Shown: positions 24,086-33,255 of the stretch, piece by piece | Layout: the number at the start of each line of letters is the position of its first letter | Position numbering within the stretch: the stretch's first letter is position 1 | DNA from: Caulobacter flavus | Lineage (GTDB): Bacteria > Pseudomonadota > Alphaproteobacteria > Caulobacterales > Caulobacteraceae | DNA length: 64,000 bases | Assembly (NCBI RefSeq): GCF_003722335.1 | Contig: NZ_CP026100.1 | Location: forward strand, 496,001 to 560,000 | Direction of reading: 5' to 3' | Notes under the pieces: generated by a model | The model's input: the letters and a program-made list of their open reading frames with translations, nothing else | The model's database searches: none | Told to the model about the DNA's origin: nothing | Position numbers and translations under genes: made by a program

Positions 24086-24655
24086 ATGCAATCGTCAGAC
24101 CCCAACCATCCGATCACCTGCGCCCGCGAAAGCGGCCGGGTCCGCGTGCTGTTCGAAGGCCACGAGATCGCCGACAGCGACGACGTCCTGGTGCTGCGCG
24201 AGGCCGATTATCCGCCCGTCCGCTACTTCCCGCGCGACGACGTGGCCATGGCCTTCCTGCGCCGGTCGGACAAGACCACCCGCTGCCCCTACAAGGGCGT
24301 GGCGACCTACTATACGATCTATCGCGACCGGCAGATCATCGAGGACGCCGTCTGGTCTTACGAGGCCCCGCTGCCGGGGATGGAACGCCTGGCCGGACGC
24401 CTGGCCTTCTATCCGCAGCACGTCGACTTCCAGAACGACGCGCTGAGCCCGGCCGAGACGGCGACCCTTCCGCCGGGAACCGCCCCGCGCGACGCCCGCG
24501 ACATCGACGAGATCGTCCGCCACACCGACAGCGGGTCGGGCTCCAGCCAGGCCGAGCACTGGGACGCCAACGTCTCGATGCCCGACGACGAGGCCTGGGA
24601 GGGCGACGAGGATCAGGTGGTCGGCCGTCCATATCATGGGACCGGATCGATCTGA
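24086..24655 (+). CDS. DUF427 domain protein
   Basis: A 189-residue protein with one DUF427 beta-barrel (residues about 15-125) marked by LREADYPPVRYFPRDDV, RRSDKTTRCPYKG and VWSYEAPLPGM. The C-terminal 55 residues are acidic and low in complexity (MPDDEAWEGDEDQ). The function of DUF427 is not established. Start at ATG 24086 follows GGGGAA by 5 bases. Residues upstream in the same frame are not conserved-looking. The long gap before it (23886-24085) contains only a short hairpin and no clear gene. Confidence 0.85.
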   Translation: MQSSDPNHPITCARESGRVRVLFEGHEIADSDDVLVLREADYPPVRYFPRDDVAMAFLRRSDKTTRCPYKGVATYYTIYRDRQIIEDAVWSYEAPLPGMERLAGRLAFYPQHVDFQNDALSPAETATLPPGTAPRDARDIDEIVRHTDSGSGSSQAEHWDANVSMPDDEAWEGDEDQVVGRPYHGTGSI

Positions 24656-24830
24656 GGCCCGCTCGCCGCCGGTGAAGTCGGCGGGTCGACACAAGCCACT
24701 GTGTTGGAACGCACATTTTTGTGAGTCCGTGGCTCAGTTGCTCTTGCCAAGCGTTGCAACCCGGGAGATCGTATCAAATGAAACCGCCCGCTCCCGCCCC
24801 CAAGGGAGAACAGAGGCGGGGGAGGAAGAC

Positions 24831-24968
24831 ATGGCCTATCTCAGCATGGGGGCGCGCCCCGATACCGCGCCTTCGCGTCGCCGAGTCCGTTGGAGCCGCG
24901 TGGCCGTCGTCGGCGCCAGCATCGTGCTCTGGGCCGGCCTCATCGCCCTGGCCACCGTCCTCTTCTGA
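24831..24968 (+). CDS. Small single-pass membrane protein, 45 residues
   Basis: ATG 24831 is preceded by GGAGGAAG 1-8 bases upstream. The product has a basic stretch (SRRRVRWSR) and one transmembrane helix (VAVVGASIVLWAGLIALATV), so it should sit in the inner membrane with the N-terminus inside. No family is recognised. It stands alone between DUF427 and the SRPBCC gene. Confidence 0.6.
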   Translation: MAYLSMGARPDTAPSRRRVRWSRVAVVGASIVLWAGLIALATVLF

Positions 24969-25022
24969 CTTCGCGCGGACGACCCTCCGCCGGCGGGCTT
25001 CGCCGACGATGAGGTCCGTCGC

Positions 25023-25433
25023 ATGACCCTGCATCCCTGCCGCCCGATCACGATCGGCGTCGCCCGTCCGGCCGACACCGTCTATGCCTATGCGGCCGAT
25101 CCCGAGAACATGGCGCAATGGGCCGCCGGCATCGGCGACGGCCTTCGTCGCGCCGACGACGAGGCGGGCGTCTGGATCGCCGACACGCCCGCCGGCGAAG
25201 CCCGCGTGCGCTTCTCACCCGCCAACCCCTTCGGCGTTCTCGACCACTGGGTGACCCTGCCCGACGGCGCGGAGATCGCGGTGCCGCTGCGCGTGGTGGC
25301 CAACGGCGACGGCGCCGAGGTCACGCTCACCCTCTTTCGGCTGCCCGGCATGGACGACGCCGCCTTCGAGCGAGACGCCGCCGCCGTGACCCGCGACCTG
25401 GAGACGCTGAAGGCCAAGCTGGAGAGCCTCTAG
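25023..25433 (+). CDS. SRPBCC-family (START-like) protein
   Basis: A 136-residue single-domain protein whose fold usually binds a hydrophobic ligand in a helix-grip cavity. Visible features are the N-terminal VARPADTVYAYAADPENMAQWA (typical first strand and helix), the middle FGVLDHWVTLP segment, and a C-terminal amphipathic helix with VTRDLETLKAKLESL. The ligand is unknown. Its stop overlaps the stop of the PAP2 gene on the other strand by 4 bases. Confidence 0.8.
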   Translation: MTLHPCRPITIGVARPADTVYAYAADPENMAQWAAGIGDGLRRADDEAGVWIADTPAGEARVRFSPANPFGVLDHWVTLPDGAEIAVPLRVVANGDGAEVTLTLFRLPGMDDAAFERDAAAVTRDLETLKAKLESL

Positions 25434-26173
25434 GCCTCGGCGTCCCCCGCCAGCGGCGAGCGGAAGAACCGCGCCCAGCCCCACGCCGCCAGCCAGCAGA
25501 CCATGGCCCAGGCCGCGCCGACGCACCAGCCGGCCAGCACGTCGCTGGCCCAGTGCACGCCGAGATAGACGCGGCTGAGCCCCACCAGCACCGACAAGAA
25601 CACCGCCGAACCCAGGGCCAGGGCCTTGAGCCGGCGCTTGGGCGCGAAGCGGGCCGCCAGCGCCCCCAGGGTCAGGAACACCACCGCCGACAGCATGGCG
25701 TGGCCGGAGGGAAAGCTGGGATTGGCCGCCTCGACGGCGCGATAGGCCAGGTCGGGCCGCTCGCGCAGGAACAGGTGCTTGAGGCCCTGGCTGATGCCGA
25801 CCCCGCCGACCGCGCCGACCACGACCACCAGCGCCTCGGCCCAGCGGCGCAGGCTGGCGCAGACCGCCAGGGCCAGGACGACCAGCAGGGTCAGCACCGT
25901 CACCGACCCCAGGGCCGTGACGTCGGCGGCGGCCGTGTGCAGCCATTCTGGACCGATCAGCTGGTGCGGCTGGCCCGGCACGCGCAGCGCCTGCAGAACC
26001 TGCAGGTCGATGGCCCGGGTGTCGCCCTCGGCCACGTCGTCGGCGATCTCGAGAAAGGCCAGGAGGCCGAGGCCCGCCACCAGGAGGGCGGCCGTGGCGG
26101 CGATCTCGCGCCGGGCGGCCTTCAGCAGCAGGGCCAGGTCACGGCGGGGATCGAGGCGGAGCTTGAGCGGCAT
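25430..26173 (-). CDS. PAP2-family membrane phosphatase
   Basis: A 247-residue membrane protein with five or six helices. The three phosphatase motifs are KHLFLRERP, PSFPSGHAM and SRVYLGVHWASDV, with the catalytic His residues, so it should dephosphorylate a lipid phosphate such as undecaprenyl pyrophosphate or phosphatidate on the outer face of the inner membrane. The substrate cannot be decided. It ends convergently with the SRPBCC gene. The upstream 160 bases contain an AT-rich stretch that may be its promoter and that of the RcnB-like gene. Confidence 0.88.
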   Translation of the reverse strand: MPLKLRLDPRRDLALLLKAARREIAATAALLVAGLGLLAFLEIADDVAEGDTRAIDLQVLQALRVPGQPHQLIGPEWLHTAAADVTALGSVTVLTLLVVLALAVCASLRRWAEALVVVVGAVGGVGISQGLKHLFLRERPDLAYRAVEAANPSFPSGHAMLSAVVFLTLGALAARFAPKRRLKALALGSAVFLSVLVGLSRVYLGVHWASDVLAGWCVGAAWAMVCWLAAWGWARFFRSPLAGDAEA

Positions 26174-26335
26174 GCACCCTCAACGCGCGAAAAGCAGATT
26201 GGCCGCAACCGGTATTCGGCATGTATAGCTACAATGTTTCATGAGAGAAACATGAACCGTTCCTGAGTTGCTTCGTTCATCACCAGTCCAAATCGACCTC
26301 ACTAAGGTGGGCACATCGAAGGGAAAGGACTTGTC

Positions 26336-26707
26336 ATGAAACGTCTCATCATCACCGCCGTCGCCGCCTCGCTGCTGGCTGGGACCGCCCTGTCGGGGAC
26401 CGCCATGGCCCAGCCCCGCCACGACGACCGTCACGACCGCTACGAGCAGCAGCGCGCCTACGAAAAGGGCCGCCGCGACCAGGCTCGCTACGAGCGCAAG
26501 GAAGATCGCCGCGAGTACCGCCGCTGGGCCAAGGGCCAACGCCTCGACGCCCGCTATCGCGCCGACAGCTACTACGTGAAGGACTACCGCCGTCACGGCC
26601 TGCGCCAGCCGCCCCGCGGCTACCGCTGGCAGCGCGTGAACGACCAGTACGTCCTGGCGGCCATCGCCACCGGCCTGATCGCCTCGGTGATCATCGCCAA
26701 CAACTAG
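26336..26707 (+). CDS. RcnB-family periplasmic protein
   Basis: A 123-residue protein with a signal peptide (residues 1-25, cleavage after AMA). A highly charged stretch follows, rich in R, D, Y and Q, then the short RcnB-type domain with RHGLRQPPRGYRWQRVNDQYVL and a final hydrophobic helix. RcnB of E. coli helps in nickel and cobalt homeostasis, but most relatives have no known role. Start ATG follows AAAGGA at 8 bases. A terminator follows 22 bases after the stop. Confidence 0.85.
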   Translation: MKRLIITAVAASLLAGTALSGTAMAQPRHDDRHDRYEQQRAYEKGRRDQARYERKEDRREYRRWAKGQRLDARYRADSYYVKDYRRHGLRQPPRGYRWQRVNDQYVLAAIATGLIASVIIANN

Positions 26708-26729
26708 GGACCTTCGGATCCTCAAGACG

Positions 26730-26760
26730 AAGGGCGGCGGAGCAATCCGCCGCCCTTTTG
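26730..26760 (+). terminator. Rho-independent terminator of the RcnB-like gene
   Basis: Stem AAGGGCGGCGG/CCGCCGCCCTT with a short loop is followed by TTTTGG. It directly follows the RcnB-like gene. Confidence 0.85.
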
Positions 26761-26770
26761 GCGTTTCAGA

Positions 26771-26899
26771 ACCTCCCCCTGTGGCGGAGGTGATCGCGCA
26801 GCGATCGGTGGGGGAGTATTGGGGGCGCGACTAAGATCCCGACAGTTGAAGCCGCCCCCCCACCGGCCTTCGGCCGCCTCCCCCACAGGGGAAGGTTCC
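26771..26899. repeat. Dispersed palindromic repeat, inverted pair
   Basis: Two opposed units, 26771-26817 (inner stem GATCGC/GCGATC) and 26853-26899 (inner stem CGGCC/GGCCG), share the outer CCTCCCCC...GGGGGAGG arms of the family at 16504, 38509 and 41008. It fills the space between the terminator at 26730 and cobS. Confidence 0.8.
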
Positions 26900-26971
26900 T
26901 TACGGCGCGGCGCCCCTTTTCCCGCAATTCCCCCCTTCCCCTCCCAAAGGTGGAGCGCTAATCGAAAACCC

Positions 26972-27979
26972 ATGCCCGAACTGACCGACAGCCACGCCGC
27001 CGATCCCCTGATCACCCTGGCCCCGGACAAGTGGGTGACGCTTCGCGACGCCTTCGGCGTGGACAGCGACATGAAGGTTCCCGCCTTCAGCCATCGCGAC
27101 AGCCACGTGCCGGAGATCGACAGCGCCTACCGCTTCGATCCGCAGACGACCAAGGCCATCTGCGCCGGCTTCGCCAAGGATCGCCGGGTGATGGTCCAGG
27201 GCTATCACGGCACCGGCAAGTCGACCCACATCGAGCAGATCGCCGCGCGCCTGAACTGGCCGCTGGTGCGCGTGAACCTCGACAGCCACGTCTCCCGGAT
27301 CGACCTCGTCGGCAAGGACGCCATCGTCCTGAAGGAAGGCAAGCAGGTCACCGAGTTCCGCGAAGGCATCCTGCCCTGGGCCCTGCAGCGCCCGATCGCC
27401 CTGGTGTTCGACGAATACGACGCGGGCCGCCCGGACGTGATGTTCGTCATCCAGCGCGTGCTGGAAGCCGGCGGCAAGCTGACCCTGCTCGACCAGAACC
27501 GGGTGATCCGCGCCAACCCCTATTTCCGCCTGTTCTCGACGACCAACACCATCGGCCTGGGCGACACCACGGGGCTCTATCACGGCACCCAGCAGATCAA
27601 CCAAGGCCAGATGGACCGCTGGTCGATCGTCACCACGCTGAACTACCTCGAGCACGACGTCGAGGCGGCCATCGTGCTGGCGAAGAACCCGCACTACGAC
27701 ACCGCCGAGGGCAAGCGCACCCTGGCGGCCATGGTCCGCGTGGCCGACATGACCCGCAACGCCTTCATGAACGGCGACATCTCGACGGTCATGAGCCCGC
27801 GCACGGTGATCACCTGGGCCCAGAACGCCGAGATCTTCGACGGCGACATCGGCCTGGCCTTCCGCCTGACCTTCCTCAACAAGTGCGACGAGCTGGAGCG
27901 CGCGACCGTCGCCGAGTTCTACCAGCGCGCCTTCGGCCAGGACCTGCCCGAAAGCGCCGCCCGGGTGAAGGTGGCGTAA
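26972..27979 (+). CDS. cobS: Cobaltochelatase CobS subunit
   Basis: A 335-residue AAA+ protein of the usual CobS length. Walker A is [10 protein letters not shown], Walker [10 protein letters not shown], and [19 protein letters not shown] is the sensor-like loop typical of CobS. With CobT it drives ATP-dependent cobalt insertion by CobN in aerobic cobalamin synthesis. CobT usually lies directly downstream of cobS in alphaproteobacteria, but here the next genes are on the other strand and unrelated. The start is ATG 26972; the frame extends upstream into the palindromic repeats without real coding character. Confidence 0.95.
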   Translation: MPELTDSHAADPLITLAPDKWVTLRDAFGVDSDMKVPAFSHRDSHVPEIDSAYRFDPQTTKAICAGFAKDRRVMVQGYHGTGKSTHIEQIAARLNWPLVRVNLDSHVSRIDLVGKDAIVLKEGKQVTEFREGILPWALQRPIALVFDEYDAGRPDVMFVIQRVLEAGGKLTLLDQNRVIRANPYFRLFSTTNTIGLGDTTGLYHGTQQINQGQMDRWSIVTTLNYLEHDVEAAIVLAKNPHYDTAEGKRTLAAMVRVADMTRNAFMNGDISTVMSPRTVITWAQNAEIFDGDIGLAFRLTFLNKCDELERATVAEFYQRAFGQDLPESAARVKVA

Positions 27980-27992
27980 GGGGGCCTGCCCC

Positions 27993-29174
27993 TCAGGCGC
28001 CCTCCACGGAGGTCCAGGCGCCGATCGAGCTGCCCGGCGCCCACCGCAGGAGATAGACCGCGCCGTCGACGCCGGCGGCGAGGATGTTCAGCGCGCCGTC
28101 GGCATGGGCGATGGCCAATGGACCGGCCAGGGCGCTCTGGGGCGGATGCCCCAGGCTGCGCTCCGGCTTCCAGCCCTTGGCGTACTCACGCACGAGCACT
28201 TCGCCGCCGACCACCGCGCCGACGACGTACTTGCGCGGACCATAGCGCCCCGAGGCCAGGCTGGTCGCGCCCTTGAATTGAAAGGGCGTCTTCGTCCAGT
28301 CGCCCCACCGGGCCGCCGCCGACCGCTCCCAGACATGGCCGTCCGAGCCCGCCGCATAGAGGGCGTAGCGTCCGGCCACGTAGTCGACCGCCGTCACCGG
28401 CCCGGTCAGGCGAACGCCGGCGGGCGCGCCAAGATCGTTCCAGCCCTTCCAGTCGCCGGCCGCCCACCAGCGTTCGTGAAGCTTGCCGTCTTCGCCGACG
28501 GCATAGAGGCCGTAGCGGCCGGCCGCCCAGCTGACGGCCGACAGTTGCAGCAGCCGCGTCCCCGCATGGGGCAAGGCGGCCCAGCCTTGTTCACGTCCCC
28601 TGCTCAGATCTTCCTCGTGAACCCTCCCGGCCTGATCGAGGGCGTACAGCGCTCGCCGGCCAGCCGCCCACGACACGGCGGCCATGCGTCCTGTCAGGCC
28701 GATCGGACCGCCCAGTTCGCGCCAGCCGCCCCATGCGCCGCGCACGCAGGCCTTTTCGAACGCCTGCCGCTCGCGGTTGAGCCCGAAATAGGCGAACTGC
28801 TGGGGAAGCCAGGCGCAGGCGGCCAGATCCGGACCGGCGACGGGATCGACAGGGATGCTGACGATGCGCCTGTCCTCGACGCCGAGATCCACGACCTCGC
28901 CGAACTTTCCGTCCACGCGCCCGCCGTCGCAGACCAGTTGGTTTCCCTTGCAGACGATGGTCCGCTCGACCCCGGCGATCGAAATGATGACTCCGTCGGA
29001 CGCCGCACGGTCGCTGAGCGGCGTGCCCGGCTGACCGCAGAGGACCGAGAAGTCGACGCTGGCGCCGCCCGGCAGGAAGACGTCCTGATCGCGCGCCCGC
29101 GTGTCGCTGTAGCGCAGCCAGAGCGGCGCCTTGGCCGTGTTGGTCACGCGGCGCAGATAGATGTGAGAGGACAT
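27993..29174 (-). CDS. Lectin-like beta-propeller protein (PLL/fucose-lectin type repeats)
   Basis: A 393-residue protein without a signal peptide. The N-terminal 130 residues form a beta-rich domain. From about 130 on there are five or six repeats with the pattern W-x-GW-x-LG followed by SWAAGRRALYAxDxAGRVHE or VSWAAGRYGLYAVGEDGK, typical of PLL-like or fungal fucose-lectin propellers, in which aromatic residues line sugar pockets. Lectin propellers of this type often serve in insecticidal or toxin-linked binding. The next gene (phospholipase D-like) ends 10 bases away on the same strand upstream, so the two are probably an operon. Confidence 0.65.
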   Translation of the reverse strand: MSSHIYLRRVTNTAKAPLWLRYSDTRARDQDVFLPGGASVDFSVLCGQPGTPLSDRAASDGVIISIAGVERTIVCKGNQLVCDGGRVDGKFGEVVDLGVEDRRIVSIPVDPVAGPDLAACAWLPQQFAYFGLNRERQAFEKACVRGAWGGWRELGGPIGLTGRMAAVSWAAGRRALYALDQAGRVHEEDLSRGREQGWAALPHAGTRLLQLSAVSWAAGRYGLYAVGEDGKLHERWWAAGDWKGWNDLGAPAGVRLTGPVTAVDYVAGRYALYAAGSDGHVWERSAAARWGDWTKTPFQFKGATSLASGRYGPRKYVVGAVVGGEVLVREYAKGWKPERSLGHPPQSALAGPLAIAHADGALNILAAGVDGAVYLLRWAPGSSIGAWTSVEGA

Positions 29175-29183
29175 GAAGGGCTC

Positions 29184-30740
29184 CTAGATCAGGATCGGCG
29201 CGGGCTTGGGAATGGCGGCGGCCCACGGTACGGCGGCGTCGCGCGCGGCCTTCCAGAGCGGCGTCCAGTAGGTCTCGACCAGGTCGGCGACCATGGCGTC
29301 GTCCTCGACCAGGCAACCGAATTCCTGCAGCCCCTCGTTCAGGGGCGGGATCGGATAGAGGTTGTCGGACCCGACGTAGAAGGCCCTGTCGTCGATGATG
29401 TAGACCTTGGCGTGGTTGGCCGGCTCGCAGGCCGGCCCGCAGACCCAGCGCCACTCCCCAGGATCGGCCCGCACGCGAAGCGGCGCCACGGTCGCGAACT
29501 CCTGGCACCGGGCGATCGCGGCGGACAAGCTCATGCCGTGGCGGCGCATCATCTGGTCGACCAGCACCTGGACGGCCGCCAGCGGTCCGCCTGCGACATA
29601 GGCCGCGCCTGCCCCGTCCTTGGCGTCCGGATTGCTCAGCACGATCTGCACCTCGACCTTCTTGTGGATCGCGTCGGCCAGCGCCGCGATCACGGTCGCG
29701 TTCGCCGCCAGTTCGTCGCCCACCTTGAGGAAGACCAGGTCCTGCTGGGAGATGCGGATCAGGCGCTCGGCCGAGCGGATCGCGAGGACCCGCGCCGTGG
29801 CGCTGGCCTCGCCGGCCCGGCTCACCCGCTCGACGCCCGCGCCCAGGCGGCCCAGCCCCAGCATCCGTCCGCTCGTCTCCGAAGCCGGCGGCGGCGGCGC
29901 ATGCGGATCGGCCGCTATCCGGGACAGGGCTGCATAGGCGAACTCGCCGCGATGATATCGGCGCGACCAGGCGTGCTCGCCCGGCCTCGGCAAGCGCGGC
30001 GTGGTGATCGTCCGGTTACGCGCAGCGTGAGCCCAGAGCCGATTGAGGAAAGCCTGCGGCGCCTGGACGGCCGGGCCCTGGATGCGCACCGACAGGTCGT
30101 GGACAGGCGCGAAGCCGCAGTAGGAGGGATCCCACATGTTGTGGCCGCCGATCAGCATCTCGCGGCCATCGACGATCAGCAGCTTGGCATGGTTCCAGGA
30201 CCCCAGCATCGGGGTCTGGGCGCACAGATAGATCGGGATCTCCGGCGGCGCGCCCAGACCCGCCAGCCAGAAGTCGATCTGTGGAAAGACCTTGTGGGTC
30301 AGATAGGCCTTGTCCATCGCCTGCGCGCCGTTCGCGGGCAGCGGAAGGCCAGCCAGCACCCGCATCACCACCGACGTGCGAGCCTTGGCCGGGATCCGGT
30401 GCAGGCCACGATGGATGGCGTCGCGGAACAGGCCGTTGGGCGGCGGCCACAGAGTGGACAGGTCGATCGACTGCCGCGCCCCGGCGACGATGTCCTCGAC
30501 GGCGGCGACCAGTTCGTGCGCGGGCTTGGTCTCGCCCGTCCAGTAGTCGTTTTTCGCCGGGTCCTGGCCCCAGAGGTTGGGCGTCTGCAGCAAGGAAAGG
30601 CTGTTGCCCCCGGTCACCGCGTAGGTGACGCCCTCGTGGCGCAGGTCGACGCTGTCGTCCTCGCGCAACTGCCTGTGGATCTCGTCGATCAGCGATGGGT
30701 GGGCGGACAAGACGGGCTCCCCGATAAACCGGCGCTCCAT
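29184..30740 (-). CDS. Phospholipase D-like protein
   Basis: A 518-residue protein with two HKD motifs: NHAKLLIVDGREMLIGGHN in the first half and NHAKVYIIDDRAFYVGSDN in the second. Each has the H-x-K-x4-D pattern, so both halves of the active site are present. PLD enzymes hydrolyse or transfer phosphatidyl groups at a phosphohistidine intermediate; some relatives are nucleases. No obvious signal peptide; a hydrophilic helix leads the N-terminus. It is cotranscribed with the propeller gene and may be an effector or bacteriocin-type enzyme, but neither is shown. Confidence 0.85.
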   Translation of the reverse strand: MERRFIGEPVLSAHPSLIDEIHRQLREDDSVDLRHEGVTYAVTGGNSLSLLQTPNLWGQDPAKNDYWTGETKPAHELVAAVEDIVAGARQSIDLSTLWPPPNGLFRDAIHRGLHRIPAKARTSVVMRVLAGLPLPANGAQAMDKAYLTHKVFPQIDFWLAGLGAPPEIPIYLCAQTPMLGSWNHAKLLIVDGREMLIGGHNMWDPSYCGFAPVHDLSVRIQGPAVQAPQAFLNRLWAHAARNRTITTPRLPRPGEHAWSRRYHRGEFAYAALSRIAADPHAPPPPASETSGRMLGLGRLGAGVERVSRAGEASATARVLAIRSAERLIRISQQDLVFLKVGDELAANATVIAALADAIHKKVEVQIVLSNPDAKDGAGAAYVAGGPLAAVQVLVDQMMRRHGMSLSAAIARCQEFATVAPLRVRADPGEWRWVCGPACEPANHAKVYIIDDRAFYVGSDNLYPIPPLNEGLQEFGCLVEDDAMVADLVETYWTPLWKAARDAAVPWAAAIPKPAPILI

Positions 30741-30860
30741 CTGGCGCCCGATCGTCCATAGGCTGTGGCCACGGAAGGCCGTCAGGCCTTGCGTCTCTGG
30801 ATTTGACGGTCCGTCTCACCACTGCGATACCCGCCAAGGTTGCCATCAGACGAGGCGATG

Positions 30861-31874
30861 ATGCCGACGGTTCCTTGGCTTGGCTTCTCGACCGACGAGA
30901 TCGCGCGTCCCAACCGGCTGGACGCCTGGCGGACGGCCATGGCGCCGTTGTTCGAGGTGGCCGCCCCCGACGACGACGGCCACGCCTTCGAGGGGGCGGC
31001 CTTCACCGCCTTCCTGGGGCCGCTGGCGGTCGGCGGCACGCGGATGGGCGCGCTGGCCTATGAGCGGACCAAGGCCCTGGTGCGCCGAGACCAGACCGAC
31101 CACTTCCTGCTGCGCCTGGACTACACGCCGTCGAGCCCCGGCGGAATTCTGCGCCTGATCGACCTTGGCCAGCCGATCCGCCTGCCGCCCGAGCCGATGG
31201 TATGCCTGTGCGCCTTCATTCCGAGGGACGCCCTGCTCGGCGTCCTGCCGCAGGCCGAAAGCCTGCATGGACGCGAGATCGGCGGGGCGCGGGGACGGCT
31301 GCTGGCTGATCACCTGCGCGGCGTCGTGCGGGCCGCCGGCGAGGCCGACATCGCCGACGCCCCCGCCCTGGCCGAAGCGACCCTGCTGACCATCGCCGCC
31401 TGCCTCTCGCCATCGCCCGTTCGCGACGAGCCGGCCATGTCGATGGTCGAAGCGGCCCTGCTGCGCCAGGCCCGCGGCATGATCGAGCGCGAACTCTGCG
31501 ACCCGGGGTTGACGCCCGCGCGGCTGGCCGCCGGGCTGTCGATCTCACGCGCCACGCTGTATCGGCTGTTCCAGGCCGACGGCGGCGTCGCCCGTTACGT
31601 CCAGAAGCGCCGGCTGCGCTGCATCCACCGCCTGCTCGGCGATCCCCGGGAGCGGCGCACCATCGGCGAGCTTTCGTTCGACTTCTGCTTCGGGGACGAA
31701 GCCAGCTTCGCCCGCGCCTTCCGGCGGGAGTTCGGCTGCACCGCCTCGGAGGTTCGCGCCCGGAAAGCCGCGCGCACCTGGGACCCGGCCGTCCCCGAGG
31801 CCGCGCCGGACGACCTGTCCGCCGACGGCCGGATCGCGCTCTGGGGACAGTGGATGCGAGGCCTCGGGATCTGA
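30861..31874 (+). CDS. AraC-family transcriptional regulator
   Basis: A 337-residue regulator. Its last 100 residues hold the double HTH: LTPARLAAGLSISRATLYRLF and then IGELSFDFCFGDEASFARAFRREFG. The N-terminal 200 residues resemble the AraC-binding-like domain (DUF14219-type) of AraC proteins from soil bacteria. Start at ATG 30861, with GAGG 5 bases upstream; ATG 30858 also possible. It is divergent from the phospholipase D gene and may control it. A GC-rich hairpin follows at 31887. Confidence 0.88.
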   Translation: MPTVPWLGFSTDEIARPNRLDAWRTAMAPLFEVAAPDDDGHAFEGAAFTAFLGPLAVGGTRMGALAYERTKALVRRDQTDHFLLRLDYTPSSPGGILRLIDLGQPIRLPPEPMVCLCAFIPRDALLGVLPQAESLHGREIGGARGRLLADHLRGVVRAAGEADIADAPALAEATLLTIAACLSPSPVRDEPAMSMVEAALLRQARGMIERELCDPGLTPARLAAGLSISRATLYRLFQADGGVARYVQKRRLRCIHRLLGDPRERRTIGELSFDFCFGDEASFARAFRREFGCTASEVRARKAARTWDPAVPEAAPDDLSADGRIALWGQWMRGLGI

Positions 31875-31886
31875 GCGGCGCGGCGC

Positions 31887-31911
31887 CAGCTGTGCCTCGA
31901 AGGCACAGCTG
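31887..31911 (+). terminator. Hairpin after the AraC gene, possible terminator
   Basis: A perfect stem CAGCTGTGCC/GGCACAGCTG with loop TCGAA lies 13 bases after the stop codon. It lacks a clear T run, so termination is probable but not certain. Confidence 0.55.
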
Positions 31912-31992
31912 CTTGTCCTGGAAGCCCCTTGAGCGGCGGGGAGGCGGTTCGCACCTGAGCCGTCCCTTCATGCCCCGAAAGAGCCCGCCCGC

Positions 31993-33114
31993 ATGTCCGC
32001 CCTGTTCACGCCCTTCCGCCTGAAGGACGCCCAGCTTCGCAACCGCATCGCCATTCCGCCGATGTGCCAGTACAGCGCCGAGGACGGCGTCACGACCGAC
32101 TGGCACCTGCCGCACTATGCCGGCCTGGCGCGCGGCGGCGCGGGCCTGGTGATCGTCGAGGCCACGGCCGTCTCGCCCGAAGGCCGCATCAGCCCCGGCT
32201 GCACCGGCATCTGGACCGACGAGCAGGCGCAGGGCCTGGCCAGGATCGCCGCCGCCATCAAGGCGGCCGGCGCCGTCCCCGGCATCCAGATCGCCCATGC
32301 CGGCCGCAAGGCCAGCGCCAACCGTCCGTGGGAAGGCGACGACCACATCGCGCCGGACGATCCGCGCGGCTGGGACACCATCGCCCCCTCGGCCATCGCC
32401 TACGGCGCGGGCCTGCCCAAGGTTCCGCGCGAGATGACCCTGGCCGACATCGAGCGGGTGAAGGCCGACTTCGCCGCCGCCGCCCGCCGCGCCCGCGAGG
32501 CCGGCTTCGAATGGCTGGAGCTGCACTTCGCCCACGGCTACCTGGCCCAGAGCTTCTTCTCGCGCCACGCCAACCACCGCACCGACCAGTACGGCGGGGA
32601 CGCGGCCGGCCGCGGCCGGTTCATGGAAGAGACCCTGGCGGCCGTCCGCGCCGAGTGGCCCGAGAACCTGCCGCTGACCGCCCGCTTCGGCGTGCTGGAA
32701 TATGACGGCCACGACGAGGAGACCCTGGTCGAGTCGATCGACCTGACCCGCCGGATGAAGGCCGGCGGCCTGGACCTGCTCAATGTCAGCGTCGGCTTCA
32801 CCATCCCCAACACCAGCATCCCCTGGGGCACGCCGTTCCTGGGCCTCATCGCCCGGCGCGTGCGCGAGGAAGCCGGCCTGCCGGTCGCCTCGTCCTGGGG
32901 CCTGGACGCCCCGCGCCTGGCCGAGCGCCTGGTCGCCGATGAGCAGATGGACCTGGTGATGATCGGCCGCGCCCACCTGGCCAACCCGCACTACGCTTAC
33001 GAGCTGGCCCAGGAACTGGGCGTCGACCGCCCCACCTGGACCTTGCCGGCGCCTTACGCGCACTGGCTGGAGAAGTACCGTCCCGCCACGGAACTGGCGG
33101 CGGCTGCGGAGTAG
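31993..33114 (+). CDS. NADH:flavin oxidoreductase (old yellow enzyme family)
   Basis: A 373-residue FMN-dependent ene-reductase of the YqjM-like class. The start SALFTPFRLKDAQLRNRIAI and PMCQYSAEDGVTTDW are characteristic; the active-site His and Arg stand in QIAHAGRKA, and HFAHGYLAQSFFS with DQYGG is a family hallmark. It reduces activated C=C bonds with NAD(P)H. The natural substrate is unknown. It has its own start with AGAG upstream, and no gene partner on the same strand. Confidence 0.93.
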   Translation: MSALFTPFRLKDAQLRNRIAIPPMCQYSAEDGVTTDWHLPHYAGLARGGAGLVIVEATAVSPEGRISPGCTGIWTDEQAQGLARIAAAIKAAGAVPGIQIAHAGRKASANRPWEGDDHIAPDDPRGWDTIAPSAIAYGAGLPKVPREMTLADIERVKADFAAAARRAREAGFEWLELHFAHGYLAQSFFSRHANHRTDQYGGDAAGRGRFMEETLAAVRAEWPENLPLTARFGVLEYDGHDEETLVESIDLTRRMKAGGLDLLNVSVGFTIPNTSIPWGTPFLGLIARRVREEAGLPVASSWGLDAPRLAERLVADEQMDLVMIGRAHLANPHYAYELAQELGVDRPTWTLPAPYAHWLEKYRPATELAAAAE

Positions 33115-33115
33115 C

Positions 33116-33252
33116 GCCCCTCTCCCGGAGGGGAGAGGGAGGGTGAGGGGAGACGGCGCCCGACGGCGTGCCGGCGCTCCGGTTGAGGGCGTACCCCCTC
33201 ATCCTCCCGCGCCTGACGGCGCGGGCCCCTCCTTCTCCCTATGGGAGAAGGT
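33116..33252. repeat. GC-rich palindromic intergenic repeat
   Basis: Hairpins CCCTCTCCC...GGGAGAGGG at the left and GCGCCTGACGGCGC plus TTCTCCCTATGGGAGAA at the right, with an imperfect long inverted relation between the two. It is a different variant of the repeats at 16504 and 41008 and lies between the convergent OYE and lrp-type genes, where it may also terminate transcription. Confidence 0.6.
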
Positions 33253-33255
33253 AGA

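Noticed and set aside
28104..30761. An 885-codon open frame on the plus strand
   Set aside because: It is antisense to the propeller and phospholipase D genes, which have clear motifs; its composition is artefactual.
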